64,000 bases of DNA from Paramacrobiotus metropolitanus (GCF_019649055.1 NW_026570236.1:62001-126000), one strand, 5' to 3'. Counted from the stretch's first letter, positions 21,923 to 35,078 are shown. Made by a program: numbers and translations. Notes: generated by a model not told the origin, from the letters alone.

Positions 21923-24894
21923 TCAGCATTCCCATTCTTCGTCATCCGAATAGTCCGATTCGTCTTCTACAAATACAAAAGTTCGCTTAGTTGAAGTAAA
22001 TATACGACAAAAGCATTGTAGCACAATACTCTGGTTGATAAAATTTGTGTTTGTACTGGTAATGCAATATCGCAACTGTACAACGGCATACAGAAGATGT
22101 AAGTACGCATTTTTATTGCGCTGTTCATGAGGAAACAGGCATCAGTGCAAGACAACGAAAAAATTTCAGCCAAAACCTTAAAGCAGTACTTACCATCATG
22201 TTCTTGCTGCATGGCCCTCCGTCGATTGTCCATTGCCAGTTGCAGAGCCGCTGCCATACCTCCTTGTTCCAGAGTCGGTGTCCTGGGTGCCTTTTCCTCC
22301 GGAGTGACCTTTACATACCATAAGATAAATACTTAAATCTTGCATCGATCTATCAGATACCAAAAAAGCATATCTAGTTTGCATATGCGATTTTGATTTC
22401 CTTAATAACAATGCGAATGGTTATAAATGTTCAAAGCAATGGAACGAAAAATACAGGAATAAGACATTTTGTGTAGGAATAACACATTTTTTGCTACAAT
22501 CAATACAGCACGAACGATGCAGTGGTCACACCGCCTCACACGTACCTTTCGTAACGTTTGACCTTTCGCCGCGTTTCGGATACTATGCATCAACTGGTCA
22601 TGGGCGCCTCCCGGTCCCGGATCGGAGTTCTCCCTGTTCACCGGCTTCAGCGCAAAATTCCCTCCGCGAATGTCGGCCAGAAACGCTCGTCCTCCACTCT
22701 CCCCGCTACCGGTTGACCGGAAACTGTCGCCGCGTAGCAAATGGTCCGGTGGCGGCGGCAGATCCAAACCAGGCGCTGGTGGAGGCGGCGGAATAAATCC
22801 ACCCGGTGGCAGAGGCGGAGGTGGGGCGGGGCAAAACCCGGAGGTGGTGGAAGGCCGAAGCCTGGGGGCGGGGGCGGCGGGGGTGGAGCCCCTGGTTTAG
22901 CCTGAGCGAACGGCGGAGGTGGTGGCGGTGGACCGGTGGGCATCGTGTCGCGGTGTGCGGGAATGCTGATGTCTAATGCGGATCCCGTGCGGCGGGGCGG
23001 TGGCGGTGGTCCGATGGTGTGAATGTTGGGATGTTGGCGTGAATATTCGGAACTATCGGAGCGTGGGCGCGCATTGTCCGGTGGGAGGAGTAATGTCGGA
23101 GGCGGCCGTTTGGGCGGTGCCGAGACGCCGGTAATTTTCGGAGCGGCTGCCGCGGGCGGACGTGGCGGTGTCGGGTGCGCGAATTCCGCTTCGATGGCTT
23201 TGCGACCACCTAGATTTTCGATTGTCTGATACAGGAACTGTTCGGTTTCTTTGTCCATCTGTGACACGTTGATGCCGGCGCTGGATAGTAACTGCGCCAC
23301 CATGGGGTCATTCATGTCGTAGTCCAAGCGGCCTTTCTCGGCATCCCATCCGCAATGTGCCACGTGTCTACAACGGATCCGTTGTCGTAGAATGTCTTAA
23401 TCGCAATAAGTACATGCACATTTACTGAAAAGTTTCCACGAGAGGCCGACCGATATCAGCCGCCGTCAATTTTGTTGACTTTTTCGACTGTAGTTTGTCC
23501 TTTTTCCCAGAAAATAGTCCCGTCACATTGGAGAGAAAGGTTCCATCTGCAACAAGAGGTCAACGGCAAAATGAGCAAAAATATTAAACCTGTATTTTCA
23601 TAAAATTTGTTTTAGTAATAAACTTTTAAAAACATTATATCGACGTAGCTTGTTATGTTCTAAAGATAAAAAAATTTTGACCTGTTCAGAAATAATTTGT
23701 GTAATCCAAAGTTTTGCTGACACTTTACAACAATGTTTTACGTGCCATGAACAGTGTGACATGTTAGTGTGACACTAACATCAGTAAAATATAAAGCTTA
23801 AGTTATACTATATGAATAAGATATTTCGCAATATGCTTTTATTAGTCGATTTTAAAAAAATGCTGCTTACTGGCATTCTGCTTTTCCGCTCCGACTGGAA
23901 CGGGCTGTGCAGCGGTGGACACGCCCTGGGCAGCGGAGAGTTTGAAAGCGGCATTGTCGGACACCACTGGGGCGGCGACCGTGGTCTGAGTGGGAATGCC
24001 GGGCGCCGGACGTGTTGATTTCGTCCGCATTCCGTTGTCTCTTGATAAGCCTGTCAATTGTGAAAACAATCAATAGGAAAGTAAGAAAACTAATGTTTTT
24101 AGAACCACGTTGGCAGTCTGTAAGACGTAAGCATAGTCGGCAGAGCCTTCCTAGAGTTCCTACATTGATGTAAAGTATGTTAGTACAAAGTAGGCAAGAA
24201 TTTACAAAATTAATCATAAATCATAAGAATTTGTATATCAGCCAGGAAAAAAGTTTTTAAATCAGGACAATATAGGTTAAGAAATTTTATATGATACCAT
24301 TTTCTCCTGCCGCACGTCGCGATTGCTTAACCGGTTTCCGTCGTTGTATTAAAGTTTTATTGGAGACTTTATCGTAAAAGTCGTTGGCTTCCGCTGCATC
24401 GGCGAAGTTTAATCCGGCCATGCAGTTGTCCGCTTCGAACGTATGGAAGACGTTTTGCCGATTGCGGTAATCCAGTTCAATGTAAATTTCTTGTTGCCAT
24501 AAAAGCTGGAAATTCTATTATTGCAAGCAGACGAATTAATTCACATTTTCAACTGCACAGTGTAATATTATTCTGCCATACCTGAATGTCGTAGACATGG
24601 ATAAAGAATGTCTGCAGTTGGTGGTGTTTAATAAAACACGCCGCACCACAACCGACCTTTCTCCAATAATCATGATTCGGCGGATCGGTAATCAACAATT
24701 GAACCACAGCAGTGGATAAACTCTGAAGAAGAAAATCATAATTTCGACTTTTCCATTAACAGGACAGCTCCAGTATTCCAAAATGGATCACACTGTACCT
24801 CGCATTGGGGCGGAAGCATTCCAATGACGGCATCATTCTCATAGTCAGTCAGAAGATTCGATCGCCGACTCTTCTCCGTTAGGGAGGTAACCAT
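21923..24894 (-). CDS. Second, divergent WASP homologue (apparent -1 frameshift in polyproline exon)
   Basis: Paralogue of the WASP at 2.4 kb, in opposite orientation. Exons: 24894-24799, 24722-24582, 24505-24298, 24050-23871, 23546-23426, 23367-22546, 22308-22194, 21966-21923. The encoded order is WH1 (STAVVQLL, LLWQQEIY, AGLNFADAAEA), GTPase-binding domain (DIGRPLVETF then HVAHCGWDAEKG), polyproline, a WH2 motif (GRAFLADIRGGNFALKPV), connector (AAALQLAMDNRRRAM) and an acidic tail with conserved Trp (DDEEWEC). The large exon is 822 nt; one more base is needed both to leave its GFAP frame for the LPPGGFIPPPP frame near 22830 and to satisfy the phase of the next exon. With that base the protein is about 575 residues. 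The change lies among GC homopolymers, so an assembly error is likelier than a pseudogene. Cys replaces Val/Ile in the CRIB (HCG). Confidence 0.88.
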
Positions 24895-25518
24895 GTTGAT
24901 ACCAATGAATCAATCAATATTGCGGATGATTTACGGGAGTCTCAAAAGTCTCAGTGTACCGTCGAAAGGCCCTGGGAACGGCCGTGTACCTTCAGCATAA
25001 TTCCGTATCAAGCCAGAGAAAAGCCGAACTTTTACGGCCCAACCAACAGGCACTACAGTCCGAATGCTGATTAGATAACAATAAGAGTCACGCATCTATC
25101 ACTATTTGAACTTGCCGATTATAATGCACAATGCTGATGTATGTACACCGTTAAAATATACCTTTGTGCGTATGTAAATCCAGAATCAATCAAACTTTTC
25201 GTAGGTACACATAATAAAGAACGTCCGGAAAAACCCGCAAAATTTACTAGCCAAATTCAAAGTAATTAATCTGAACACTGATTAAAAGAATTAAACCGGT
25301 TAATAATTAAAGAATTCAACCAGACCCATACAAACTAATCGCAATAAACCGTGTAAATAATCCAAAACTAATTGCAATTCCACGGATTAAAAAACCCCAA
25401 AACCCCGTCTAAAATTAAAATTAACATGCGCTCTATCACCTTCAAAACATTAAGAAATCCAGTAAGTAATTTCCCCGCAAAGACACCGGTTAATGGAATG
25501 CCGATGCGCACACTGCTC
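24895..25518. other. Spacer between b5 reductase and WASP 2
   Basis: About 620 bases between two minus-strand genes: the 3' UTR of the reductase and the promoter or 5' UTR of WASP 2. No other feature seen. Confidence 0.45.
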
Positions 25519-26892
25519 TTAAAAAGCGAAACGATTCTCCGGTGCAAAGCCCACTTTATCCAGATTGGGATTGCAAGCGAACTGGATCATAGGCGGTGGT
25601 CCGCACATCAGGACCAGGGTGTCTTTGCCGGGCGGCGGCAGATGCTCACGAATCATCTCTTCACTGACAAATCCCTCGCTGTACTTCCAACCCGCGGGGG
25701 CACGGTCCACGGTGAACCACAGGTGGAAACGGTTGGGTGTACTGTCGCGAATGGACTCCAGTTCCTGGCGCAGAAGAATGTCACTCTCCGACTGATTAGC
25801 GAAGAGCAGCCAGACTTCCGTGGTGTCCTTGGGATCCTTAAAGATGTGACGGATAATTTGCATCTGCGAAAAATAATCACCATCGTTCAAAACTTCACAC
25901 AATGTAATTATGTATTTATTCGAAAATCGCAGGAAAATATTCAAAACACACACACGTATCACAAAACTGCCCAGTGAATCGAACAATTAATTCAGCATTG
26001 ATACAATTAATCACAATAAATTTACAATTCACTGAGCAATGCAAATTTATTTCTACGTACAGTCATAATTTTTCATTTTATTTATCATAATTTCTTACTC
26101 ACCATAGGAGTGATTCCAGTTCCGCCAGCGATCATCCCTAAAAGGACAAGGTATTTCGAAGTCACTTCTATATTTTGTTATACCGTCTTTTGCGGTGCAG
26201 TTGTACCTAAACGGGTGGCACGCCTGGGTTTAGCCGGACTCTTCTTATCCGCCTTGATGGAGAACTTCCCCTGTCCGTTATAGATTAAAAGACCGTTTGG
26301 TCCGCGGACATCGATAGTATCGCCGATATTCATTAATTCCAATTCCTGGGACATTTTGCCGCCTTCGGGATACTTGGGATGAGTATTCTTGAAGTACACC
26401 TTCACCAATAAATCGGTATATCCTGCAAATTATATTTTCGATAAATCTCTACCAACAGCAAACCTACAAACGTAAGATCTGCGGTACGACTACCAACAAG
26501 CGAAAATAAACATAAAACCATGCCGCAGTTTTGGTTTTAGGAATTGCGGCGAGAATAATCGTACCTTTATCATCATCACTGGAAATAGGAGTATACGGCC
26601 GTATCACAGTTTTTCCCTCAATGTTGGCCGTCAGGTAGATATGCTGGCCGATTGGGAGACCCAGGACGTGCTCCTCTGATGGCAGTCCCAAGCGGTAAAT
26701 GCGCGTATCATGACTGACGATGATCTTCTCAAGAAGGGGCAACCGCACCTTCTGCTCGGGATCCACAAGAGTTTTCGGATGAGACTTCTTCTTGTTCATG
26801 TACTTGGTGACAAAGTACATCACGGCCATGGCCAATCCGGCCGTGGCGAGGATTTCCACCGCGAGGGTGGCTGTGGAAGGCATGCTGAACAT
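25519..26892 (-). CDS. CYB5R3: NADH-cytochrome b5 reductase
   Basis: FAD flavoenzyme that passes electrons from NADH to cytochrome b5 on the ER or outer mitochondrial membrane, for lipid desaturation and related reactions. Exons 26892-26565, 26422-26207, 26137-26103, 25863-25519 give 307 residues, close to the human 301. I chose the ATG at 26892; the frame is open further upstream but only from non-ATG codons, and this start gives the family length. Residues ~8-32 form the membrane anchor. FAD-binding motif at 98-105 (RPYTPISS), GKMS near 131-134, NADH-binding GGTGITP at 186-192, and CGPPPM starting at Cys280. The end, NRFAF, matches the family's aromatic C-terminus. The second-exon donor at 26206, not the later one at 26183, keeps the phase. 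The gene looks intact; which CYB5R paralogue it matches best is uncertain. Confidence 0.92.
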
Positions 26893-29524
26893 CGGAATGT
26901 CTGACGGGGATGTCGATGTCTGCGGAAGAAACAGCTGGGCTGCAAGCAAGGAAGTCGCTTCGTTTTGGCACCCGGGTACGCTTATCGGTTGAGGTTGCGT
27001 TATCACGAACACACAGATATGATTACTGGTTACGTTTTCACTGACATCTACGATTCTACGTACATATACCGATATGCAAAAAAAGCAATGCGTAACACGG
27101 AAACAGATGAGAGAGTGTTTTAGAACCAGAACGAATTCGAGGCGATCATGCAGTCAATTTTGCGCATTAACCGATGATTAACGCGAAGACAACCGATGCA
27201 CCGGTGGTCTAAATAAATTGAGAATTATTACAGACGACTAGTTCTTGGGCGCGATCGCCAAAAGCCCAAAGGCCCAAAAACTGGCTTCTGAAATTTGCGA
27301 AATGCTCCAGTTTGAAGTGAAAAGACTGAAAACGATCCCAAAATTGTAGTGTAATGCCTGTTGGGTAACGAAGATATACGCAATGGGGAAAGGCGTCATA
27401 TACGCAATGGGGAAACCTTTGGCTGGTGGTTACCAAAACATAGTTCGTGGCGCTACACCCACCTAACAATCGTTTAATTATGCGCGGGTTTGTTTTGACT
27501 GTTGCCTATAAGGCTGCAAGAATGAAGAATGCAACATTGTTGTGACGTTGTCGCAACTTTCAAATGTTTTTTTTTAAAAATTTATGATATTATTCGTACT
27601 TGTTATTAGATACGGATAAATTTTAATTTTCGAGTCATTAAAATAAAGAAGTTAAACAAATGCCTCCAACCAAGCTGGGACCAATCGGTTCGATTCATGT
27701 TCAGCAGCGCGCTTATGGTTGGTCAGTTGCTGTTTCTTGACACGGTCAAGCGGAGCGTTGAGTCACGGGTGTGAAATATACACCGAAGCTGAGCCATAAA
27801 ATCCGGATTTCACACATCAGATACGAGAAGCTGTCTCATTTTCGATGCTGTTTATATTTACTTACAGCTTTACCTGTCAGAGTGTCACGTATACTAGGTT
27901 AAATTGGAGATTTTTATTTCCACCGTGAAAACGGAGAATACAGAAACGGTTCGCGGGGGACGCGGCTGCAAAGACAAATGTTCGGATTTTGGCCAGGTTC
28001 TTGGTTGAGAATCGCGCAGATCGTTGTCGCATCTCATCCCGCTGGCGCACGTCTCACGCTTCCGAAGCGTTGACGTTGTTATTGTGGTTGTGAAGAATGC
28101 CAAGGTTTCATATTAATATCTAGTGTTTGGAGTGTATAAGGTTATTTGTGGGATTAGGGATCCGCTGCAGCTTCTTGCATTCGTGATGCGCTACTTGTTG
28201 ATTTTCCAATTTTTCCATAATATTTTGATCGTTGATCTCGCAGTATCCGTCGTTTGAACTTCATTTTCAAGCAGGATTGTGAAGCAAAGGTATGTTCGAA
28301 AAGTCCAGAATTTATACCGCTAATTAGGAATAGCAGTGATGTTACCAAAATCATTAAACATTCGGAATCTACAGTATGTTATGATTGTTAATTTGTTATA
28401 ACGTTATCTTAACAGTGCAACTCATCACTCATGTAAAAGAAAAGAAGTAATTCATAGTATTGAAAATAACTGGCAGATGTATGATGTACGTTATGAATTT
28501 GATCCTGTTGTTTTGTTAAGTAATCTATTTCTGTGCATTACTAGCTGATCCAAGGTATCCATGTTTTTCTCACTAAAAAGTGTAATATTTAGTAGACACT
28601 AACGGTGACTAACCACGCAGATCAAAAAAATTTCTGAAACATTCCGCAGCTACAGAAATCTATAAGGGTAAGATCATCATAATTTGAGTAATTTTCAGTT
28701 TGTCGAAATATTACCAGTTTGATTTTTTGGACTTTTGTTTTTGCAGTAATATTAATATCAGTATTTATTACAGTACTCTGCTAAACCATCGAACCCCCTT
28801 GTTTGGCCATGGAAGTACGAAAAGCATACGCTTTAACGTTTATAGTTTATACATTTCTTCAAAAAGAAAGCGGCAATTTGGTTACGATAAAACAACGGTG
28901 CACGGGCGCGCGAGCGAGCAATGTCAGTAGTTTTTTGATACAAAAAGGCGCTTGTTTGTTGCATCGAGACGCGCGTGCTGTTGAATAAACAGCGCTTTAA
29001 TTACCGGGCGTGCATAAAAACGCTTACGGAACGGATCGTTTGCTTTTTGCAGGTCATACATTGGCTCGCGTTAATAATTTTTGGAGAACCTAAAATAACA
29101 TTCGCAGAGACATTGGATAATCTACGGACTCTATGTTAAAATTACCTTTTAGATTTAAGATATGAATGTGTTGCGTTTGACAGTTCCGGAGCGAGCTCTA
29201 GTCTTATTAGCATTGTTTTCATAATGACAAGCGCGGTAAGCAAATATGTTGCTGTTTCATTGAACGTTGAAAAATACAACCGAATGTTGTAGTAAAAAGG
29301 CCTTGGTAGTTTAATAGCGAGCATAATTCTAAACACCGTTTGGATGCTTTTGACCTGTGTAAAATTCTTCACAGTTGGATTCCTAAAAATAATGCCAGAA
29401 TATTAAGAATGGCAGAGTATCTTACTAGTCAGTAGACATTTTCCCTTGTAACTGAAAAATCGCGCTTCTGTTTGGTTACAGAGTATTTAATTTTTACAGA
29501 GCAGTTAAAAGTTGATATTCGAAA
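26893..29524. other. Divergent intergenic region (b5 reductase / RGS gene)
   Basis: About 2.6 kb between divergent genes. It must hold both promoters and any non-coding 5' exons. I see no credible coding exon; short open frames (for example at 28.8 kb) lack domains. Confidence 0.4.
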
Positions 29525-32500
29525 ATGTCCGCACAAGATTATTTCTACATCGAAGTGGACAAAGGCAACAAGCCGACATACGGGATGACATTATTGGGCA
29601 GCGGTCCTTGTATCGTATCCGACGTCGTAGCCAACGGTGCGGCTGATCTGAGTGGCGTCCGCCCCGGTTTCGTCGTCCTGGAGATCGATGGGAATAATGT
29701 GATTTCCAAGAACCACAAGGAGGTCCGGGAGATTATCCGTGTAGCGGAAAGTAACACGGGTGGTAGTATACAGTTTAAATTCGCCACAATGGACGCAGCC
29801 TGCCATTTCTTTGGGCGCAGTCTGCGGGAAACATTTGAAAGCAGCCGGTCAAGGAGAAAATCGGATGGTGCTCGGCCGTCCGCGAGTCCCAAGGCACGCA
29901 AATCCGATAGTAATCTCAGGATGGCAGCGGATTCGCGGCAACCTTCAGCGGAGATAAAAGACAATCGACCATCACACTCCGTTGCCGTTCAAGTGGATTA
30001 TCAGATGGATTCGCCTCCCGTGAATCAGGCGCGGAAGCTGCGGACTCCACCACGCGAACGGGTGAGATAATTGGTTTCGTTATTACTCACAGTAGAATGT
30101 AGTGTTTTCAGAGAAATTATTTTTCTTGTGCGATGGCCATGCCGAAATGTTTACATCCAGTTGTTATTTTCGTTTTGAGAAAATGTTTGTTCTGCATCGT
30201 GGGTTCTTTGCTGCTTATTTCCATTCGAGATTAGTTAAAATTGATTTGGATTTATTTTAACATATGAATAACGTAAAGTTCGCCTACATTTCAAATGGAA
30301 TTAGCTGAATAATGTTGCTAAAATTTCCCATTTAGTGCATAGTTTCCTGCATGCGCGTATGTGCTACACATGATTAATTGATTGGCAGTATAATTGGATC
30401 TCATTCACGCATTTTCTTTAATGGCTCAATGTAAATTTGAATAGCCGGCGATTAAAACCATATCTGACCTTATCTGTCAGAAATTATATCGGGCTGATCA
30501 CAGTCTGATTTCTTTATTAAGTGCCAAATTAGCATTGCGCATCGTTGCATAATTTTGTTTTACCGCTTTTGTGGACATATTATGATAATCTTGTGTATTT
30601 GCCGTTCGCTTTTATGTTACGAAATTATTTGCCAAAAGGATTATTATAATTTCTCCGGTATAAGCCAGCCATTACATGATGATCAGCGTTTGGGTGTGAT
30701 GATATTTGGCTGATTATTGCTGACATATAATTTTCGAGACAAATGATGTGGGTAGGCTGATGATGAAGATTACATGATGTTTACTTCACCGCATACCTGC
30801 ACTTCCCTAAAAATTATTTATGATTAAATTAATTGGCTTGCCTAATGCCTATCAACTGTTTTACAACGAAGCCAATTGTCCATTCTCTAATATGAAACTG
30901 GAGCATCTAGGCTATTTGCCGACGTAGCGTTAAGGCTGGGAATTTTATTTACCGTCATTGGACTGTATCAATAAAAACTCGTTTGCATCACACTCATCAA
31001 TTCAGTGTCGGCTTTTTAATGCAAATGAATTGGAGCATTCAGCATTGTTTGCCGGTGCCAATGTCTTCCATGCTTGTCGCTATTGAAAATTGTTTATTTA
31101 TTTTGTACTTAAGCCAACTATATAGTCACCTGTTGTAAAATATCACAAAAAGAAAAATTTGCTAGAAAGGAATTTTCCAATATTATGCAATTTGGTAACC
31201 AAAACGATAATTTTGACGGCCCTGTAAAGGGTAGATCAACATACAAACATAATTGCACCGCGCAGTATTGAACTTGTGCGCTGTTCTTTATTAATGGATC
31301 ATCCGACTTGAGCTGTAACAATACTAACTGTTATTTTTGCTAATAAAAAGTCGTTCAGAACGATACTGAGGCAACCTGTGAACTGAGACAATGCATTATG
31401 ATAATCAAACGACATAAATCTTGAAATAAATGATTATATTTTGCTGACCCATTTCCGGTCATTATGTTGCACACAATGATGCTCATCTGTGGTGAATGTT
31501 TGTCCATTTACAATGGCAAACATTTCAGCACCCAGCCGATTTTCGAACGTGAAATCGAGACGGTCAAGTGCTAGATCTCATACCTCTGACAGCGGATCAT
31601 CACCCCCAATGAATTATGAGTTTTTAATTTACTCCATAAAAAAACTTTTTATTAATCCGCTCTAGATTGCTGTCGGTGGCAGGTAATAGATTTCTCAATG
31701 CTTCATCAATACTTGAATAGCGTGTGTTTGTGGTAATGGATTTGCGTGTCGGTTTTTGTCCTAAGCAAATGTCTTGTCATGTTTTCAGAAACCCACACAA
31801 CCTCGATATGGTGGAGAAGTGACACGCCGACCACACATCCATCAGACGCGCGACCTGACCCGGTGGATGATGCGAACTGCTGATCCGCAGAATGTCTCGT
31901 CGCCATTGAATAACAAGTCCTCACTGAGCCCGGCAGCCGGCACCACCGAGTTCGTTTGTGTATATTATTTTAACCTGGTTGACCTTTTGGGACCGGTAGA
32001 GGAGAGTGTCTTTCGCGAGCATGTCGAGGCGTTGAAAGTCCAACCGGGACAGCGCTTCTGGGCCCGGCTGGTCATCAACGATAAGCGCTTGACCATTTTC
32101 CGGCGCGAAGGGAAATATGTCTCGTATTCGCAGCGAAACATGCGCGATGTCTTTGTCCATGAGGATGGGAACTTTTTCGGCTTCACCGCGGTGCGGTTGT
32201 CGCAGGTGAAAAGCATGTCGCCAAATCAGATGGGCGGCAGTCCGGCGCAGACCTTAGATGTGTATTCCTGCCACATAATGTACGTCGATCCGGAGCTGAA
32301 GGCCACGAAAGCCCGACAACGGGAGATTTTGTCAGATTTATTCGGCAAAGACCGGTTGTTGGTGATGAACAACAGTGCCGGCGCGTATTTCCCGCACAGT
32401 GCCAGCGATGTGGCCAGCGCATTGCGGACACTGGTCAAGGTGGAGAGCTCACCGGAGGACACGATGATTGTCAGCAAATCCCGCGCCAACGCCAGCACTG

Positions 32501-35078
32501 TGGATCTGCTGAAGGAGTCTCAAGGCTGCGATGATGCCACCGCCAATTTTAATAGTGCCAGCGATTTACGGAATAGTATGCGGAAGTACGGACCGTATCT
32601 GGGGTTGAACCGGCATTCGATATCAACGGAGAATGTGGGACGGCTACAGCGACCGGCGCCGGTATTGGTCAATTCTCGCCTTAGCTGCGTTACCGGATTG
32701 TATGCAAATGGCCTACCGCAGACCATTGCGGAGACGGAAGTGATGATATCCTCACTGGCCAGCTCGCAGTCGGATGGAATCGGGTCTATGTCGTCTTATG
32801 ATGAGGAGTTTGAAAGGTGTCTGCGGAGGGAAGCAGTGTCTTCGTTTGATCTCACCGGACGAACGGGAAACGATGGGTTTATCACACCGGTTAGACCCAT
32901 TGCCGCGCCTATGAAGAAGCTGGAACTGCTGGATGTTCTACACGATCCGAAAGGGTTAAATTTGTTCCAGGTAAGGCACTGACACTCTCAGATTCCTCGT
33001 AGTTTTACTGTTTGCTTAATTTTTTAAGATATTCTCGTGCGCGACTCGACTTGTGTACTCCGATCGAGAGAAGGTTATGTACCTAGTTAGTTAATGTAGT
33101 AGCTGAAATGTGTAGTGTAACGGCTGGACCCGGGTTTGTTGGCTGTAGCAGGCAGCATTCGTGATTCGTGAATGATTATTTTATGTAACGCTACTCTAGG
33201 GGATTAAATTTCGTTATAAAATTTTTTGTGTTTTGTTAACAGTAAGAACGTTGATTACTAGTAAAAGTATTTATTACTTCTCGACTACATACTTTTTTGA
33301 AACGTAGTATTTTTGCTACCATTATATTTTGTTAGTGCTTCTTGCTCAGCATATCTGTACGCTCACTGTTTTTAAGATTTTCCTGCTGCATTTGATCTTT
33401 CAGTCATATTTTCGTGTAATCACGATGTTTTGTCTCGATAGGCTTTCTTGAAACAAGAACACAGCGAGGAGAACAGCAATTTCTGGCTAGCCTGTCAGGA
33501 TTACCGGGCGCTGAAGAAATCTCGTGAGGTAAATTAGCTGTAAGAACACTTGCAGATTACACTTGTTGTTAGCTGCATGAGTGTGTGTTTGTATTGACGG
33601 GGGCCCTGCGAGTGACAAGTGACTAAATTTACAGATTGAGGCGAATGCGCGCAAGATATTTGACAGGTATCTGTCTGTGCATGCATCGGAGCCCATCAAC
33701 GTTGACAGTGATGTGCGCAATGTAATTGAACGCAATCTCAAAGTGGCCACTACTTGTCTCTTCGATACGGCTGCCAAACAGGCAAGAAAAGCCTAAGTGA
33801 TGCACTTGTTTTGTTTATCATCATTATTTTGGACTAAACGGGATAGTAGTGTGGTCTAATTGTGTGTATGTCTCTGCCACTGACCAACAGGTTTTCGATC
33901 TGATGAACACCGACTCGTTTCCCCGCTTTGTCAAATCAGCCTATTATGGCCAGCTGATGCAGATTCTCCATCCCGATGTCAACTTGTTCAACAAAAGCAT
34001 GACGTGCCTGGATAAGAAGGAGACCAATCTTGGACCGTCACGCAATAGCGGGATCCTGGGCTGGCTGGGAAAAAGGTAAGTCTGAAATGTAGTCAAAGCG
34101 TTCAGGAAATGTACTGCGTTACTTGCATAACATACAGTACTTTGATCGCGACGCTACCTTTCGATTTTTAATTCAATAAATGATTAGCCAGACGGCTTTC
34201 TTCGCGTACTGTTTCTTGCTTGCGATTTTGTTGTTACTTCCGTGTTATTGTGAATTAATTTAAAATTACGGAGATCGGCTTGATTTAGTGGATTGAACAT
34301 TGTATTCACGCACGTGCTTATCGTAGAAAACCGATTCGGATACGCCACGCTCTGGCCGCCAGTCGTTGCCGGTGACCGTCGACTCGCCAATGGATCAGCG
34401 GCGACATTCGGTAGTGAAGAATCGCTTTCAGAAGTTAATTGACAAAGGAAGGAAATCGCTGAGTGCACGCGTCAAATCATCCCGTCGTAAGCACTGACTT
34501 CATTCCAGTTTTTCGGTGTTTACGGATATATGGCTAATTGTCGTTAATTAAATTAGTAATGCAAATCGTAGAACGGTGGATGCAGAAGCTTAGGTGCGGC
34601 GTACGAATGTAGCCCTACATGAGAACATTGTCGTGTTATTTTAGAAATGACTTCGTTTACTTTTGCCGAAATCTTTTGTAGAACCGACGTGTGACTTCCA
34701 TATATTTTTATGGCTATATTAGGTGAAAGTCTAATGGAATGGGTGGGTGAAAATCGAAGCCCTCTTTCAAATCCGCAACCTGTCCCGCACATCAATGTCT
34801 CTCCAGCCCCCTTTGAATTCCGCAAGCCGTTGACCCCTCCCCCAAAAATGGAAGTGGTGGTGCGCAGGGAACGCAAGTCGCAGTCCGCTAGCAAGGAGAA
34901 ACGTCTTTCACTACAGTCATTCCAGCGTAACAAATCTAAGGAAACCACCATCCCCACCGAGTGGACTTTCAGTCGCAGCTCACTGGACGGACTGGAGAAT
35001 GTCGGTCCGGCGCAGTCCGCACGATTAGCCCGGGAGAGCGTCTCGTATGTGAATTTTGAACGGAATCTGAAGTCTTGA
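29525..35078 (+). CDS. RGS12: PDZ-PTB-RGS protein (RGS12/loco type)
   Basis: GTPase-activating protein for Gi/o alpha subunits. Exons: 29525-30061, 31789-32970, 33442-33528, 33635-33781, 33891-34075, 34327-34486, 34723-35078. PDZ domain at ~5-90 (YGMTLLGSGPCIVSDV), PTB/PID domain at ~230-370 (TEFVCVYYFNLVDLLGPVEES), RGS domain at ~560-685 (FLKQEHSEENSNFWLACQDY, KIFDRYL, FDLMNTDSFPRF). The order matches RGS12 and Drosophila loco. The tail is basic and Ser-rich with a Pro patch (PLTPPPK); no Ras-binding or GoLoco motif is seen, unlike RGS12, RGS14 and loco. The exon ending at 33781 uses a GC donor. Exon 5 ends in phase 2 while exon 6 opens in phase 0, so one base is missing (an A5 run abuts the donor at 34070-34074) or a micro-exon was missed; with one base added the protein is about 884 residues. 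Introns one and two are 1.7 kb and 0.5 kb. Confidence 0.9.

Noticed and set aside
26893-27012. 40-residue N-terminal extension of b5 reductase
   Set aside because: The extended frame begins at GTG, not ATG; the ATG at 26892 gives the family length and a membrane anchor at the N-terminus.
28803-28988. 61-residue plus-strand frame upstream of the RGS gene
   Set aside because: No domain, no clear splice signals in phase with the RGS start exon, which has its own good ATG.
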